Origin: Lacticaseibacillus camelliae DSM 22697 = JCM 13995
Lineage (GTDB): Bacteria > Bacillota > Bacilli > Lactobacillales > Lactobacillaceae
Direction of reading: 5' to 3'
Assembly (NCBI RefSeq): GCF_001311195.1
Contig: NZ_BBAJ01000001.1
Location: 26,401-90,400, forward strand
DNA: 64,000 nt
In this document: in pieces, positions 1 to 9,121 of the stretch
Layout: each line of letters opens with the position of its first letter
Numbering within the stretch: position 1 is the first letter of the stretch
Translations under genes and position numbers: made by a program
Notes under the pieces: model-generated
Database searches by the model: none
Seen by the model: only the letters and a program-made list of their open reading frames with translations
Told to the model about the DNA's origin: nothing

Positions 1-396
1 ACCTTGGCGTGGTGGTCGGCCATGACCTTCAGGCGTCCAGCGATTTCTGCGCACTTTTGGCCTGCCAGAAGGACAGGCCGGCATTAATGAAGATCAGTAG
101 GAGGATCGCGATGCTTTCGTACACGGCGGCCATGCCGTGAGCCGGGTCGTCGCGCACGAAAAAATCGTAGCCGGCGCTGGCCCATGCGAGTCCGACAGCA
201 ATGAACAGGATGATGACCAGTGCTCCTTCAGGCTGAGCAGGAACTGCTTCCAGGCCGGGGTCTGCTTGGCCTGCGCTAAGGCGTTTTCGCCGTACTCGCT
301 GAGGCGAGCCGCCGCTTCCTGCTGGCTGAGGCCGGTACTGCGGTTGGTGTGGAGCCGGTTTAGGACGTCTGCTTTATGTTCGTTGTGGGGGTTCAT
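1..396 (-). CDS. Cation-transporting P-type ATPase, N-terminal part (cut by window edge, two frameshifts)
   Basis: The gene runs off the left edge, so only the N-terminal region is visible. It begins with ATG at 396, preceded by AAGGAGG at 401-409 (read on the minus strand). The first ~65 residues (MNPHNEHKADVLNRL, then GLSQQEAAARLSEYGENAL) match the cation ATPase N-terminal domain of Ca2+/Na+/K+-type P-ATPases. The frame then breaks near 205. The next frame reads like the first membrane hairpin (VIILFIAVGLAWASAGYDF and NAGLSFWQAKSAQ). A second break near 35 restores DALKVMADHHAKV, typical of the region leading into the actuator domain. The two indels look like sequencing errors. The transported ion cannot be told from this part. 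Confidence 0.75.
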
Positions 397-560
397 TTTA
401 TTCCTCCTTGGAAGACAAAAGGGCACAGCGTGCAAGCGGCTTTCCTCCCCGAGAAAGCAAACTTGAGCGCAGCGCCCAACCGAATGTCTAGTATTGATTA
501 CCTAAAGCTTAACGGAACGATAATTATGTTGTCAAGTTTACTGCCTTAACGATTGGTAAA

Positions 561-598
561 AGAAAGCGTTTGTATTATTGGCTGGATTCCTCTAAAAT
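561..598 (+). promoter_or_regulatory. pyk promoter with overlapping cre-like site
   Basis: A -35 box TTGTAT at 570-575 and a -10 box TAAAAT at 593-598 are separated by exactly 17 bases, 63 bases upstream of the pyk start. The sequence AGAAAGCGTTTGTA (561-574) overlaps the -35 box and differs from the CcpA cre consensus at two positions. Carbon control of pyk is known in lactic acid bacteria, so this is plausible but unproven. Confidence 0.6.
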
Positions 599-661
599 AA
601 GCTTGTGACTGCATTCACGTAGTCAACTTAAGTAGGGCAATTAAGAGTATGGAGGACAAAC

Positions 662-2107
662 ATGCGCAAGACAAAAATCGTGTCGACTCTGGGGCCGGCA
701 TCCAATGACTTAGAGACCATCGTCGCCTTGATCCACGCTGGGGCCAATGTGTTCCGCTTTAACTTTTCTCACGGTGATCATCCTGAGCAGCTGGGCCGGA
801 TGAACCTGGTCAAGCAGGCAATGAAAGAAACCGGCATCAAGGTGGGGCTGATGCTCGACACCAAGGGCGCCGAGATCCGCACCGGTGAAAACGTTGACGA
901 CGCCGTGTTCCATTACGAAACCGGCGACAAGATCATCCTGACGATGAACACGGGCATCCAAAACGTCAAGGACCGCATTGACGTGACCTACGCCGGCCTC
1001 TTTGACGACGTGGAAGTCGGCGGCCAGATCCTGTTTGACGACGGTCTGCTCGGCACGACCATTTTGTCGAAGGACGCCAAGAAGCGCGAGCTGACCCTGG
1101 GCGTGCAGAACCCGGCGGAACTCGGCAGCAAGAAGGGCGTCAATGCCCCTGGCGTGTCCCTGAAACTGAAGGGGCTGACAGACAAGGACCGCGACGACAT
1201 CAAGTTTGGGGTCGAGCAGGGCATTCACTTCATCGCGGCCAGCTTTGTCCGCAAGCCAAGCGATGTCCAGGACCTGCGTGACTTGCTGGAAGAAGTCGGC
1301 GGCCAGGACGTGCTGATCATCCCTAAGATCGAGTCGCAGGAAGGCATTAACAACGCCGACGAGATTATCCGGCTCGCCGATGGCGTCATGGTGGCGCGTG
1401 GCGATATGGGCGTCGAGATCCCTTACGAAGAAGTGCCAGCCGTTGAGCAGGAGCTGATTCACAAGGCCAACCTGATCGGCAAGCCGGTCATCACCGCGAC
1501 CCAGATGCTGGATTCGATGCAGGAGAACCCGCGGCCGACGCGTGCCGAAGTCACCGACGTTGCGTTTGCGGTGCTGCAAGGCACCGATGCCACTATGCTC
1601 TCCGGCGAATCCGCCAACGGGGACTACCCGGTCGAATCCGTCCACACCATGGCTGTGATCGACGAGCGTGCAGATAAAATGCGGCCGCTGCACAGCCCCG
1701 TGTTGAACGAACTGAAGCAAAGTGGTTCCATCACCACGACGACGGCGATCGCTGCGGTCACTGCCGCCGAGCGCGTTTCCGCCAAGGCCATCATCACACT
1801 GACCTCCAGCGGCTACACCGCCCGTCAGATCAGCCGGTTGAAGCCGGCGGCGCCGATCATTGCGCTGACTTACACTGAGCGCACCGCGTCTCAGCTGTTG
1901 CTGTCATGGGGTGTGACCCCAATGGTGCTGCCGAAGGGCGACGCCTATGAAGACTTGATCGCACAGGCTGAAAAGCGCCTGATCAAAGAAGGGGTGGTGG
2001 CTGCAGGTGACGTGATCGTCATTGTGGTCGGGCTGCCCTTATACCAGGCAGGTTCAACTAATAACGTGCTGATCTCGCGGGTCAACGAGGACGGGGCAAA
2101 GGACTAA
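662..2107 (+). CDS. pyk: Pyruvate kinase, short form
   Basis: This enzyme converts phosphoenolpyruvate and ADP to pyruvate and ATP, the last step of glycolysis, in the cytosol. The 481-residue protein is intact. It opens with RKTKIVSTLGPAS, has the active-site segment IPKIESQEG near residue 220, MVARGDMGVEIP near 243 and ATQMLDSM near 280. The start ATG follows GGAGG at 651-655. Most lactobacillus pyruvate kinases I know are ~585 residues with an extra C-terminal PEP-utiliser-like domain and follow pfkA. This one lacks that domain and has no pfkA directly upstream, so it may be a second isoenzyme. It is transcribed alone between its own promoter and terminator. Confidence 0.93.
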   Translation: MRKTKIVSTLGPASNDLETIVALIHAGANVFRFNFSHGDHPEQLGRMNLVKQAMKETGIKVGLMLDTKGAEIRTGENVDDAVFHYETGDKIILTMNTGIQNVKDRIDVTYAGLFDDVEVGGQILFDDGLLGTTILSKDAKKRELTLGVQNPAELGSKKGVNAPGVSLKLKGLTDKDRDDIKFGVEQGIHFIAASFVRKPSDVQDLRDLLEEVGGQDVLIIPKIESQEGINNADEIIRLADGVMVARGDMGVEIPYEEVPAVEQELIHKANLIGKPVITATQMLDSMQENPRPTRAEVTDVAFAVLQGTDATMLSGESANGDYPVESVHTMAVIDERADKMRPLHSPVLNELKQSGSITTTTAIAAVTAAERVSAKAIITLTSSGYTARQISRLKPAAPIIALTYTERTASQLLLSWGVTPMVLPKGDAYEDLIAQAEKRLIKEGVVAAGDVIVIVVGLPLYQAGSTNNVLISRVNEDGAKD

Positions 2108-2124
2108 CAAATCCGAACAAGAGA

Positions 2125-2155
2125 GAGAAGCCGGTGAAGGTCGGCTTCTCTTTTT
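2125..2155 (+). terminator. Rho-independent terminator of pyk
   Basis: Nine-base arms GAGAAGCCG (2125-2133) and CGGCTTCTC (2142-2150) are followed by TTTTT, 18 bases after the pyk stop. Confidence 0.9.
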
Positions 2156-2170
2156 GCCTAAAATCGGCTA

Positions 2171-2232
2171 AAACACGAACATTAAATTAGTCCAGTTGTA
2201 CTATTTACAATTTTAGCCGAATATTCTATGAT
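2171..2232 (+). promoter_or_regulatory. Promoter of purine permease, with possible PurBox
   Basis: TTTACA (2204-2209) and TATGAT (2227-2232) lie 17 bases apart. About 20 bases upstream, AAACACGAACATTAAAT (2171-2187) resembles a PurR PurBox with the conserved CGAAC core. A second weaker match, GCCGAATATT (2216-2225), lies in the spacer. PurR control would fit a purine permease, but the match is imperfect and the spacing is not the textbook one. Confidence 0.45.
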
Positions 2233-2277
2233 GGGTTGCGTGCTGAAATGAAACTTTCAGAAAGCAGGCAATTATTC

Positions 2278-3590
2278 ATGAAACAAAAGCTTCTAGATTA
2301 CTTCGAGGTCGATGAACTGGGCACCACGGTGCGCCGGGAAATCCTGGCGGGCTTCACCACGTTTATCTCGATGGCCTACATCTTGTTCGTCAACCCGTCC
2401 GTGCTCGGCGCGGCCGGAATGGACAAGGGCGCCGTCTTCACGGCGACCGCCTTAGCCAGTGCACTGGGCTGTATCCTGATGGGGGCGCTGGCCCGCTACC
2501 CGATCGCCACGGCACCGGCTTTGGGCATTAACGCCTTCTTCGCGTACTCGGTCGTCATTGGCATGAAGATCCCTTGGCAAACCGCGCTGGCCGGGGTGTT
2601 CGTCGCCAGTCTGATTTTCATTTTGATCACGATCTTCAAGCTGCGGGAAATGATCATCGATGCGATCCCTGCCGACCTGAAGTACGCGATTTCCGGCGGG
2701 ATTGGGTTGTTCATCGCCTTTTTGGGGCTGAGCAACGGCAAGCTGATCACCGCCAACAAGTCGACAATTGTCGGTCTGGGTTCGCTCGAGAATCCGCTGG
2801 TGTGGCTGACCATTTTTGGGTTGATCGTGACTGCGATTCTGATGGTTAAAAAAGTCCCAGGCGGGATTTTCATCGGGATGGTGTTGACCATCATCCTTGG
2901 TCTCGTCACCGGTCAAATCAAGCACCGAGCCGGCTGATTTCCTTGGCGCCCAGTCTTAAACCGACATTCGGCGTGGCCATCAGGCATGTCGGCGACATTA
3001 ATACGTTGCAACTGGCAGTCGTGGTCCTCACCTTCCTGCTGGTCACGTTCTTTGATACAGCGGGCACCCTGGTCGGCCTGGCCAACCAGGCAGGGTTCAT
3101 GAAGGACAATAAAATGCCGCGCGTCGGCAAGGCGCTGGCCTCAGACTCCACGGCCATGCTGGTCGGCTCAGTGCTCGGCACCAGTCCTGTTGGGGCCTAT
3201 GTTGAATCCTCAGCCGGCATCGCGGTCGGCGGCCGCACTGGTCTCACCGCCATCACCACCGGCGTGATGTTCCTAGTCGGCATGATTTTCTCGCCACTGC
3301 TCTCAGTCGTTACTGACCAAGTCACTGCCCCGGCACTCATCATCGTCGGCGTGCTGATGGCGCAGTCACTAAAGAATATCAACTGGTCGAAACTGGAAAT
3401 TGCCATTCCGTCGTTTCTGATCATGATCGGCATGCCGCTGACCTACAGCATCTCCGACGGCATTGCGCTGGGCTTTATCATGTATCCGATCACGATGATT
3501 GCGGCGCACCGCGGCAAGGAAGTATCCCCAATCATGTACGGGCTGTTCTTCGTCTTCATTGGGTTCATGTGGATCCTGAACGTCGGCTGA
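2278..3590 (+). CDS. pbuG: Guanine/hypoxanthine permease (AzgA/PbuG type), one frameshift
   Basis: This is a membrane transporter that takes up purine bases by proton symport. The sequence begins MKQKLLDYFEVDELGTT, followed by REILAGFTTFISMAYILFVN, the hallmark N-terminus of the AzgA branch of NCS2-like permeases. ALGINAFFAY and TFFDTAGTLVGLANQAGF are further family motifs, and 12 or so hydrophobic segments follow. A single missing base near 2923 ends one frame at GQIKHRAG; the other frame continues as PSRLISLAPSLKPTFG, so the gene is probably intact in the organism. The ATG at 2278 fits family alignments better than the upstream in-frame ATG at 2248; a weak AGCAGG lies upstream. Monocistronic. 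Confidence 0.88.
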
Positions 3591-3615
3591 CGAGGCGTAA
3601 TTAGATAGTGATAAC

Positions 3616-3653
3616 AAGGCGGTGCAGCCCCGAGTGGTTGCACCGCCTTTTTG
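3616..3653 (+). terminator. Terminator of pbuG
   Basis: Arms AAGGCGGTGCA (3616-3626) and TGCACCGCCTT (3639-3649) are perfectly complementary and followed by TTT. Confidence 0.9.
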
Positions 3654-3820
3654 ACTGTGGAGAAGGGAGAATAAGCCTAAGCTTTTTTCAGAAAAGTGGT
3701 TCAAATGCTGTTAAGGCGCAAGTCAGCGGGCAAATAAGCACTAATTTTTTCGGCGGGCCATTTTACGTTCAACAGGATGAATCATTTTTACTTCCATATA
3801 AAGGGTCAACTGGCAAGTGA

Positions 3821-4402
3821 TCAGAGTTGATGGTTAATAGTTTTGGTGGTTGTCGCTGGTCCCGGTAAGCCCAGAGTGGCCAAAACTTGGTTGAATTCGT
3901 TAACTTGTACGGGCAGGTTTGTCAGCGCCTGGTCATTGATAAGTTGGCTGATGAAACTGTACGTGAGGACGGCCAGATGCTGCGAGACCGCGAGGGAGCA
4001 GGTCAGCTTGATCCCGCGCCGACTGAGGTCCCGTTGAAATAGGCAAGTAATGTGCTGGATGGCGATCTGCTGAAAGCTGGCCTCAGCCGTGTTGATGTTG
4101 CTCAACAGCTTCGCGTGAGGCAGCAGGTCAGGATTTTCTTGGCAGGAAGAGACGACCAGGTTGATGGGACACCGGTTCAGGAACAATGCCGTGAGCTGCT
4201 CAGTTGTCTCCTCAATCAGCGCGCAGGCTAGGGCGTACTTATCCTGATAGTGATTGTAAAAAGTGCTTTGGCCAATTTCCGCGCGGCTGGCGAGCTGGCG
4301 CACGCTGATGGTTTCAAAGGACTGCTCTCTCAGCAGCGCATAAAACGCGTTGGTGATGGCGCGGTGCGTCTTGCGCACCCTTAGATCGCTGGAATTTTGC
4401 AC
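3821..4402 (-). CDS. TetR/AcrR-family transcriptional regulator
   Basis: This is a DNA-binding regulator of 193 residues. The N-terminal ~60 residues form the TetR HTH: TISVRQLASRAEIGQSTFYN at about residues 30-49, followed by HYQDKYAL. The rest is a helical ligand-binding half of the YjdJ/TetR_C type with no recognised ligand. It starts at GTG (4402), eight bases after AGGAG. It faces away from the WxL cluster across a 278-base gap, so it could regulate that cluster or itself; nothing in the sequence settles this. No palindromic operator was obvious in the gap. Confidence 0.85.
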   Translation of the reverse strand: MQNSSDLRVRKTHRAITNAFYALLREQSFETISVRQLASRAEIGQSTFYNHYQDKYALACALIEETTEQLTALFLNRCPINLVVSSCQENPDLLPHAKLLSNINTAEASFQQIAIQHITCLFQRDLSRRGIKLTCSLAVSQHLAVLTYSFISQLINDQALTNLPVQVNEFNQVLATLGLPGPATTTKTINHQL

Positions 4403-4680
4403 ATTATCTTCTCCTCACACAGAAAGCTCGACTCTGGCGAAGTGAATAGACTCCGACTGCATTGTAGTCGGGTCCCTTTTTGGTCTACAAGCATAAGCAC
4501 CCGCGTACTGGGCAGTTCCGTTCAGGATGACCAATAATGGTCAGGACTGCTGAAGTCACCACCAACGCACAGCGGCGCGCGTTTATACTCCCCTTGTTTA
4601 GAGTAGTGATACTGGCGAAAACTCTAACGATTTGTTTTTGACGACGGATTGCATCACGTCAATCAAGGAGGGTATTAGGA

Positions 4681-5421
4681 ATGAAAAAGACATTATTTGT
4701 GACGGCCGCGGTCGTGGCAATGACGGCGGCAGGTGCACTGACAGGAGTGCAAAGCGTATTTGCGGCAGATGCCAATGGAAATGCCCAAGGAACAACCAAC
4801 GCCGAGTTCAAGGTAGAGGCCGGTAGCGGTGGTACAGATGGCGGCGACACTGGTAATGACAAGGATCTTATTCTTAACAAGATTCCGGACCTAAGATTTA
4901 ATCTTGATGGTACTAGCAACGGAGCCGACCCTAAGGTTGGAAATATCATCAGCGGGGTAACTTTGAAGTATGCGGATGGAAATGTGGAGACTAAAACCAA
5001 CGATAATGCTGAGAACCAAAAAGGACTCATTGAAGTCTTGGACTATCGCGGCACTAATGCCGGATGGAACTTGTCTGCTCAGGTTGGCAAACCGACAAAT
5101 GGCAAGACCACCCTGGAAGGCACGCTGACGTTGCACGCACCAATCTCTATGTTTACCAATGCGGACGTGACAGCGGCAGGGAATACTGTTGCAGGCACCT
5201 TGACGGCTGGCGGTGCAAACGTTCAAATCTGGCAAGCAAAGGCCGCTGTTGCTGGAACTGATGCTCAGCATCCTGCGACTCCTGGCGAAGGGGCCGGTAC
5301 TAACGATGCGACTGTAGACAATGGCACGACATTTGATATTGCATCAAATGCTAGCGCCACCACTGGTCAGTACGATGCGCTTGTCACCTGGACGCTGGCT
5401 GGCACACCTGAGATGAACTAA
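4681..5421 (+). CDS. WxL-domain surface protein
   Basis: This is an exported protein that attaches non-covalently to the peptidoglycan through a C-terminal WxL domain. A signal peptide (MKKTLFVTAAVVAM...VQSVFA, cleaved before ADANGN) opens the 246-residue protein. The two WxL motifs are visible: GWNLSAQV near residue 125 and YDALVTWTL near 231. A typical NLNLNxVPxFxFG-like segment appears as ILNKIPDLRFNLDG near 63. The ATG follows AAGGAGGG. It is the first gene of a four-gene cluster equivalent in content to the csc clusters of lactobacilli (WxL, DUF916, LPXTG and lectin/WxL proteins). A terminator-like hairpin directly after it may let it be made in excess over the other three. Confidence 0.9.
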   Translation: MKKTLFVTAAVVAMTAAGALTGVQSVFAADANGNAQGTTNAEFKVEAGSGGTDGGDTGNDKDLILNKIPDLRFNLDGTSNGADPKVGNIISGVTLKYADGNVETKTNDNAENQKGLIEVLDYRGTNAGWNLSAQVGKPTNGKTTLEGTLTLHAPISMFTNADVTAAGNTVAGTLTAGGANVQIWQAKAAVAGTDAQHPATPGEGAGTNDATVDNGTTFDIASNASATTGQYDALVTWTLAGTPEMN

Positions 5422-5442
5422 ATCTCTACGGGTGACACCATG

Positions 5443-5471
5443 ACGGCCAAGGAATTGTCTTGGTCGTTTTG
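5443..5471 (+). terminator. Terminator-like hairpin between WxL gene and DUF916 gene
   Basis: ACGGCCAAG (5443-5451) pairs with CTTGGTCGT (5459-5467), with one G-T pair, and TTTT follows. It lies inside the cluster, so it may act as a partial terminator. Confidence 0.6.
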
Positions 5472-5493
5472 CTTATAGATTGGGGGAACAGGC

Positions 5494-6528
5494 GTGAAGG
5501 TGCGGAAATGGTTGATGGGTGTGATCCTGATCGCCGGCAGTTTTTGGCTGCAAACCGGGCACGTGGTGCAGGCGGAAGGCGCGAGTTTTTCGGTGAGCCC
5601 ACAAATCCCTGAGAATCACGCTCGGCGGTGTCGAATTACTATGATCTGGTGGTAAAGCCGGGGACAACACAGAACCTATCGCTTTCGGTTACCAACCGGA
5701 CGGCGGAAGTGCGGCACGTGCGCCTGAGCGTGACTGACGCATGGTCGCAGTCGAATGGGCAGGTCAGTTACAGCCCCGGTGCGCCGGCGGACGACTCGGC
5801 CGAGCACCGGCTGACTGATCTGGGGCCGGCACCAATGACGCTGACCCTGGCACCCAAGGAAGTGAAAACCGTCACGGTCCCGCTCAAAATCCCCCGGATG
5901 GGTTCCGGGGGGTCCTGTTGGGTGCGCTATATCTCGTGGATAATGAGCGGTCGGGCGGCGAAGAAAGTGGCGGGGTGGCCATCAAGAATCGGTTTGCCAC
6001 GGTCGTCGGCGTGCAGCTGCAAACCTCGACCGGCGCGATCAATGGCATCGTCCCGCACTTGAAACTGCTGCGGGTGGCGCCGGCGTGCACGATAACCAGC
6101 CCAGTGTGCTGGCGACCCTGCAAAACGATCGACCGACTTATTGGGGCAAAATGCGGCTGAAGGCGACCGTCACCAGGCGCGATCAAAAGACGGTCGTCAT
6201 GCAGCGCGAGGCGGCTAATTACGCCGTGGCCCCTAACTCGCATTTTAATTTTGCGGTAACGAACCAGAAGGCGCTGGACCCCGGCGACTACACGCTGAAT
6301 CTGGCGGTGACCGGGCCGCATGGGCATTGGCAGTTTCGCCGCAATTTTTCCATTCTGGTCGGTGAAGCGGAGAGTATCAACAAGGAGGTCGGCCTTAAGC
6401 GGCGGTTCGTCATGCCGTGGTGGGGCTGGGCGCTGATTGGCCTCGCGCTTCTGGTAGTGGTCGCGGCCTGCTGGTGGGTGCTGCACCGGCCAAGTAAGTC
6501 GCTGCTTCGTGAAAGGAGGGAGGCTTGA
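5494..6528 (+). CDS. DUF916/DUF3324 membrane-anchored surface protein (three frameshifts)
   Basis: This is the membrane-anchored partner of WxL proteins. A signal peptide (VKVRKWLMGVILIAGSFW) starts at GTG 5494 after GGGGGAA. The ectodomain contains the typical segments SNYYDLVVKPG, LSVTNRTAE, GPAPMTLTLAPKE, GALYLVDNE and YTLNLAVTGPHG. A C-terminal membrane segment (WWGWALIGLALLVVVAACWW) and a basic tail end the protein. Frame breaks occur near 5615, 5910 (within GGGGG) and 6085. Each time the other frame continues the domain without loss, so sequencing error is more likely than decay. Domain order and length (~345 residues) fit the DUF916 family. It overlaps the next gene by one base. Confidence 0.85.
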
Positions 6529-6848
6529 TGCACCGAATACGAATTGGGTTGATCATGCTCGTACTGGCGGTGATTGCCGCGCCGGCCTCAATGGTGGGTG
6601 CAAGCGCCGAATCAGGGGCGACTGTTGCCGAGTTCGTGGTGACTGGCAAAACGCCGCCGCAGCAGAAACCGGCCCCTCCGTCGGTCGTGCACTATTCCCC
6701 GCGTGACCGACTGCCTGGCACCGGTGACACGCGGCAGTTGCCGCACACCGGTGATCAGACCAACCACTGGCTAGTGATTCTTGGCGGAGTTGTGATTGGC
6801 AGTTTGGGCCTGGCAGCGATGGTGAGGAGGGATGATCGTGAAGCATAA
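6528..6848 (+). CDS. Small LPXTG-anchored surface protein
   Basis: This is a 106-residue exported protein with a signal peptide (IGLIMLVLAVIAAPASMVGA). Its proline-rich middle leads into a sortase signal: LPHTG near residue 73, then a hydrophobic stretch LVILGGVVIGSLGLAAM and a basic tail RRDDREA. A second LPGTG occurs 11 residues earlier. Sortase A would join it to the peptidoglycan. The ATG at 6528 overlaps the previous stop (TGATG) and follows GGAGG by eight bases, so translation is probably coupled. Small proteins of this kind are standard members of csc-type clusters. Its 3' end overlaps the start of the next gene. Confidence 0.85.
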   Translation: MHRIRIGLIMLVLAVIAAPASMVGASAESGATVAEFVVTGKTPPQQKPAPPSVVHYSPRDRLPGTGDTRQLPHTGDQTNHWLVILGGVVIGSLGLAAMVRRDDREA

Positions 6849-8701
6849 ACGTTTTGCGCTTGTCTCAGCCATTGTGGCGGGAGCCTGGCTATCGGCAGTC
6901 GGACCGCCGTGGTTCAGGCCGCGCCGGCCGCAGATTACTTGCCATGGCTGACCGGATCGTACCCGGAACCGATTGATCCTGCCACGGGGCTCCCGGCCTT
7001 TGTCCCTTTTGAAGAGGTGATGAGCCCCCTTTCTGGAACGAAGGACTCCAGCAAAGTTCTAACAAATGGAGATGGGAACCACGTCGCTGTAAAGGTGACG
7101 GATGGGCCGACCCAAAGCGGCTCGATTTGGAGCACCTATACGCTGGATCTGACCAAGAGCTTCGATGCACGAATGAACCTTTACTTTAATTCGGGCACAG
7201 ATTTAGGCGACGGCATGGCGTTCGTCATGAGCGGCGCCAAACCAACCCAGGTCTATGGCATTGGCTCGGCGCTTGGTATCTGGCGGTCTCAGCTTAGAGA
7301 TGGCGCGAAAATGGCCGCGCTGCCCAAGAGCTTTGCCATTGCCTTTGATACCACGGATAATCACGATCGCCAGGACCATAACGTTGTCCAAAAAGGGGCC
7401 GGTCAGTATGTCGGTTGGGGTTATCCAGCGCAACCTAACCAGTCCGCCAAAAGCTTAGGAATGCTGGGTACTGGGCTAGAAGACTTGCCGATTCAGTGGG
7501 CTTCGGGCAACAGTTATGGCGATCCGGGCTTGGGCGGCTACCAGGCGCTCGATAATGCGATGACTGACGGCACGTGGCACCCGCTGCACATTCATTGGGA
7601 GGCAGCAGGGGACGGTGGCGGCACGTTCTCGTTTCAATTCGCGGTTGGCAGCGAGGTTGTTGACCAGTCACTGACCTGGTCTCAAGATGATGTCGCGCGG
7701 TACTTTGACGGCACAACCGTTTACTGGGGCTTCACTGGGACGGCTGGGGCGTACGTTGAAGATGCAGTGGTCGCTTTTCAGAGCATTCCCGGGGTGTTGG
7801 ATAACGGTATGACGGCCGAGGTGACTCAAGGCACTGTGTATCCGCGATCCGTCCTGAGCCAGGACTACACCATCACCTACGATCCAAACGCCAGCCTTCA
7901 AGCCTGGCCGCAACCGAGTGGTGGGCAGCAGAGCGCCTTGTACGCCCAGCTGCTAACCGGCAGTCATTACGGGTTTGTGGTGGCTAACGATGGTAACATT
8001 CACCTAGACCTAGGCGGCGGGAAGGAGCTGTTAGCCGATATCCCGGCCGGTGAACAGCCCGGCGATATAACTGACCGGGCAGGCAATTCGGTGAGGTATG
8101 TGAATAAGATCGCCCTAGATACTGTGCCGCCTTTTCCTAAAAACATGACGGTGCAGACGCTTAAGTTCAGCGCGCCGATCATCGCAAGAGAGGTTGGTGG
8201 CGCCGAAACCGTATCTGCCGGGACCGTGATTGGCAATAACGGCCAGGCGACGGCCAATGTTTCGCTGCCAGCTGTGGTTCCGGAGCCGCTGACCCTCGAT
8301 GCGGTACCGAGCTTCAAGTTTGGTGAAGGTGATGCACCGAAAATCACCGTGGGTGAGCTGATCGATGGCTGAACGCCAAGCCGGGCATTGCCTCGGGGAA
8401 CATTTCTGCCGCGATTCCTGATGGCGCGACTAATCGCCTGACAGCCAAAATGGCGTCTTTTCAGCTAGGACCAGGCTACCAAGCCGGCAGCGCGCACCTG
8501 GCCTTTTCTTACAATGGGGCCATTCACACGCTGACAGACAATAACAGCGAGACAGAGCTTTTTAATGTGACCGGCAGTCAACTGCCCGATGGCACGGTGT
8601 CGAACCCGACTCTCACGATTGCGCCATATGCGCACGCAACCGTCGGCGTGCATAAGAGCTGTATTGAGTGGACCCTGACCTCCTCGCCGCCAATGAGGTA
8701 A
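6838..8701 (+). CDS. L-type lectin-like WxL surface protein (two frameshifts)
   Basis: This is a large exported protein with a carbohydrate-binding-like domain and a C-terminal WxL domain. The signal peptide (VKHKRFALVSAIVAGAWL) starts at GTG 6838, which overlaps the previous gene and follows GAGGAGG. One missing base near 6902 separates it from VVQAAPAADYLPW. Residues ~40-290 look like a legume/L-type lectin fold: GDGMAFVMSG, FAIAFDTTDN and WHPLHIHWEA are the typical strands. The WxL region follows: VPSFKFGEGDAPKI, then a break near 8370 where the sequence probably reads DGWNAKPG, and IEWTLTSSPP at the end. Total about 620 residues. Ligand unknown. Confidence 0.82.
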
Positions 8702-9121
8702 GTAACACCTGCGTCAGCTAAGTCGTGGGGATAGTTCATAAGCCCAGGGCCGCCACTAAACGGGACGAAAAAGGCAACCGACGATTGGTCGATTGCCTTA
8801 ATTTTGTATGAAAAGAGAGGACCTCTAAATGGGTAAAATTTAGTCTTCAACACCAGTTGACATAGAGCCGAAAAAGGGATTGCGAGCTGGCGATTCAGCG
8901 GTAGTCATTAGGAACGCAAAAGCCCCACCACCATCATCGAATGAATTCCGATTCTTCATCCGGTAACGGCGACAGGGCCTCGTATTCGCTGCGTTCGGAG
9001 ACAGCCAATAGTGTGTTGTAAATTCTGTGTAATACTAGGTGATAATAAGGGTATTTCTAGAACTAAAACCTAAGACGTATGACAGCAATGATTTAATACA
9101 GTGTTTGGAAAGGTAAGTGAG
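8702..9121. other. Noncoding gap between the surface cluster and the TasA-like gene
   Basis: 420 bases without a convincing gene. It holds the terminator at 8769-8806, then more AT-rich DNA. No clear promoter, operator or repeat was identified. The two flanking genes converge here. Confidence 0.5.
8769..8806 (+). terminator. Terminator of the surface-protein cluster
   Basis: AAGGCAACCGAC (8771-8782) can pair with the segment ending GATTGCCTT (8791-8799), followed by AATTTT. An A run precedes it, so it could also serve the opposite strand. Confidence 0.65.

Noticed and set aside
710..1720. Long open frame (336 codons) on the strand opposite pyk
   Set aside because: It mirrors the codon pattern of pyk in GC-rich DNA, has no ribosome site and no recognisable protein. 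Similar shadows lie opposite 16194-17783 and 31427-32647.
2156..2277. Purine riboswitch upstream of pbuG
   Set aside because: No purine aptamer core with three-way junction was seen; a PurBox-like sequence is the better, though weak, explanation.
4453..4471. Hairpin CCGACT/AGTCGG with CCCTTTTT downstream between tetR and the WxL gene
   Set aside because: Only six pairs and displaced T run; no gene ends just upstream on that strand.
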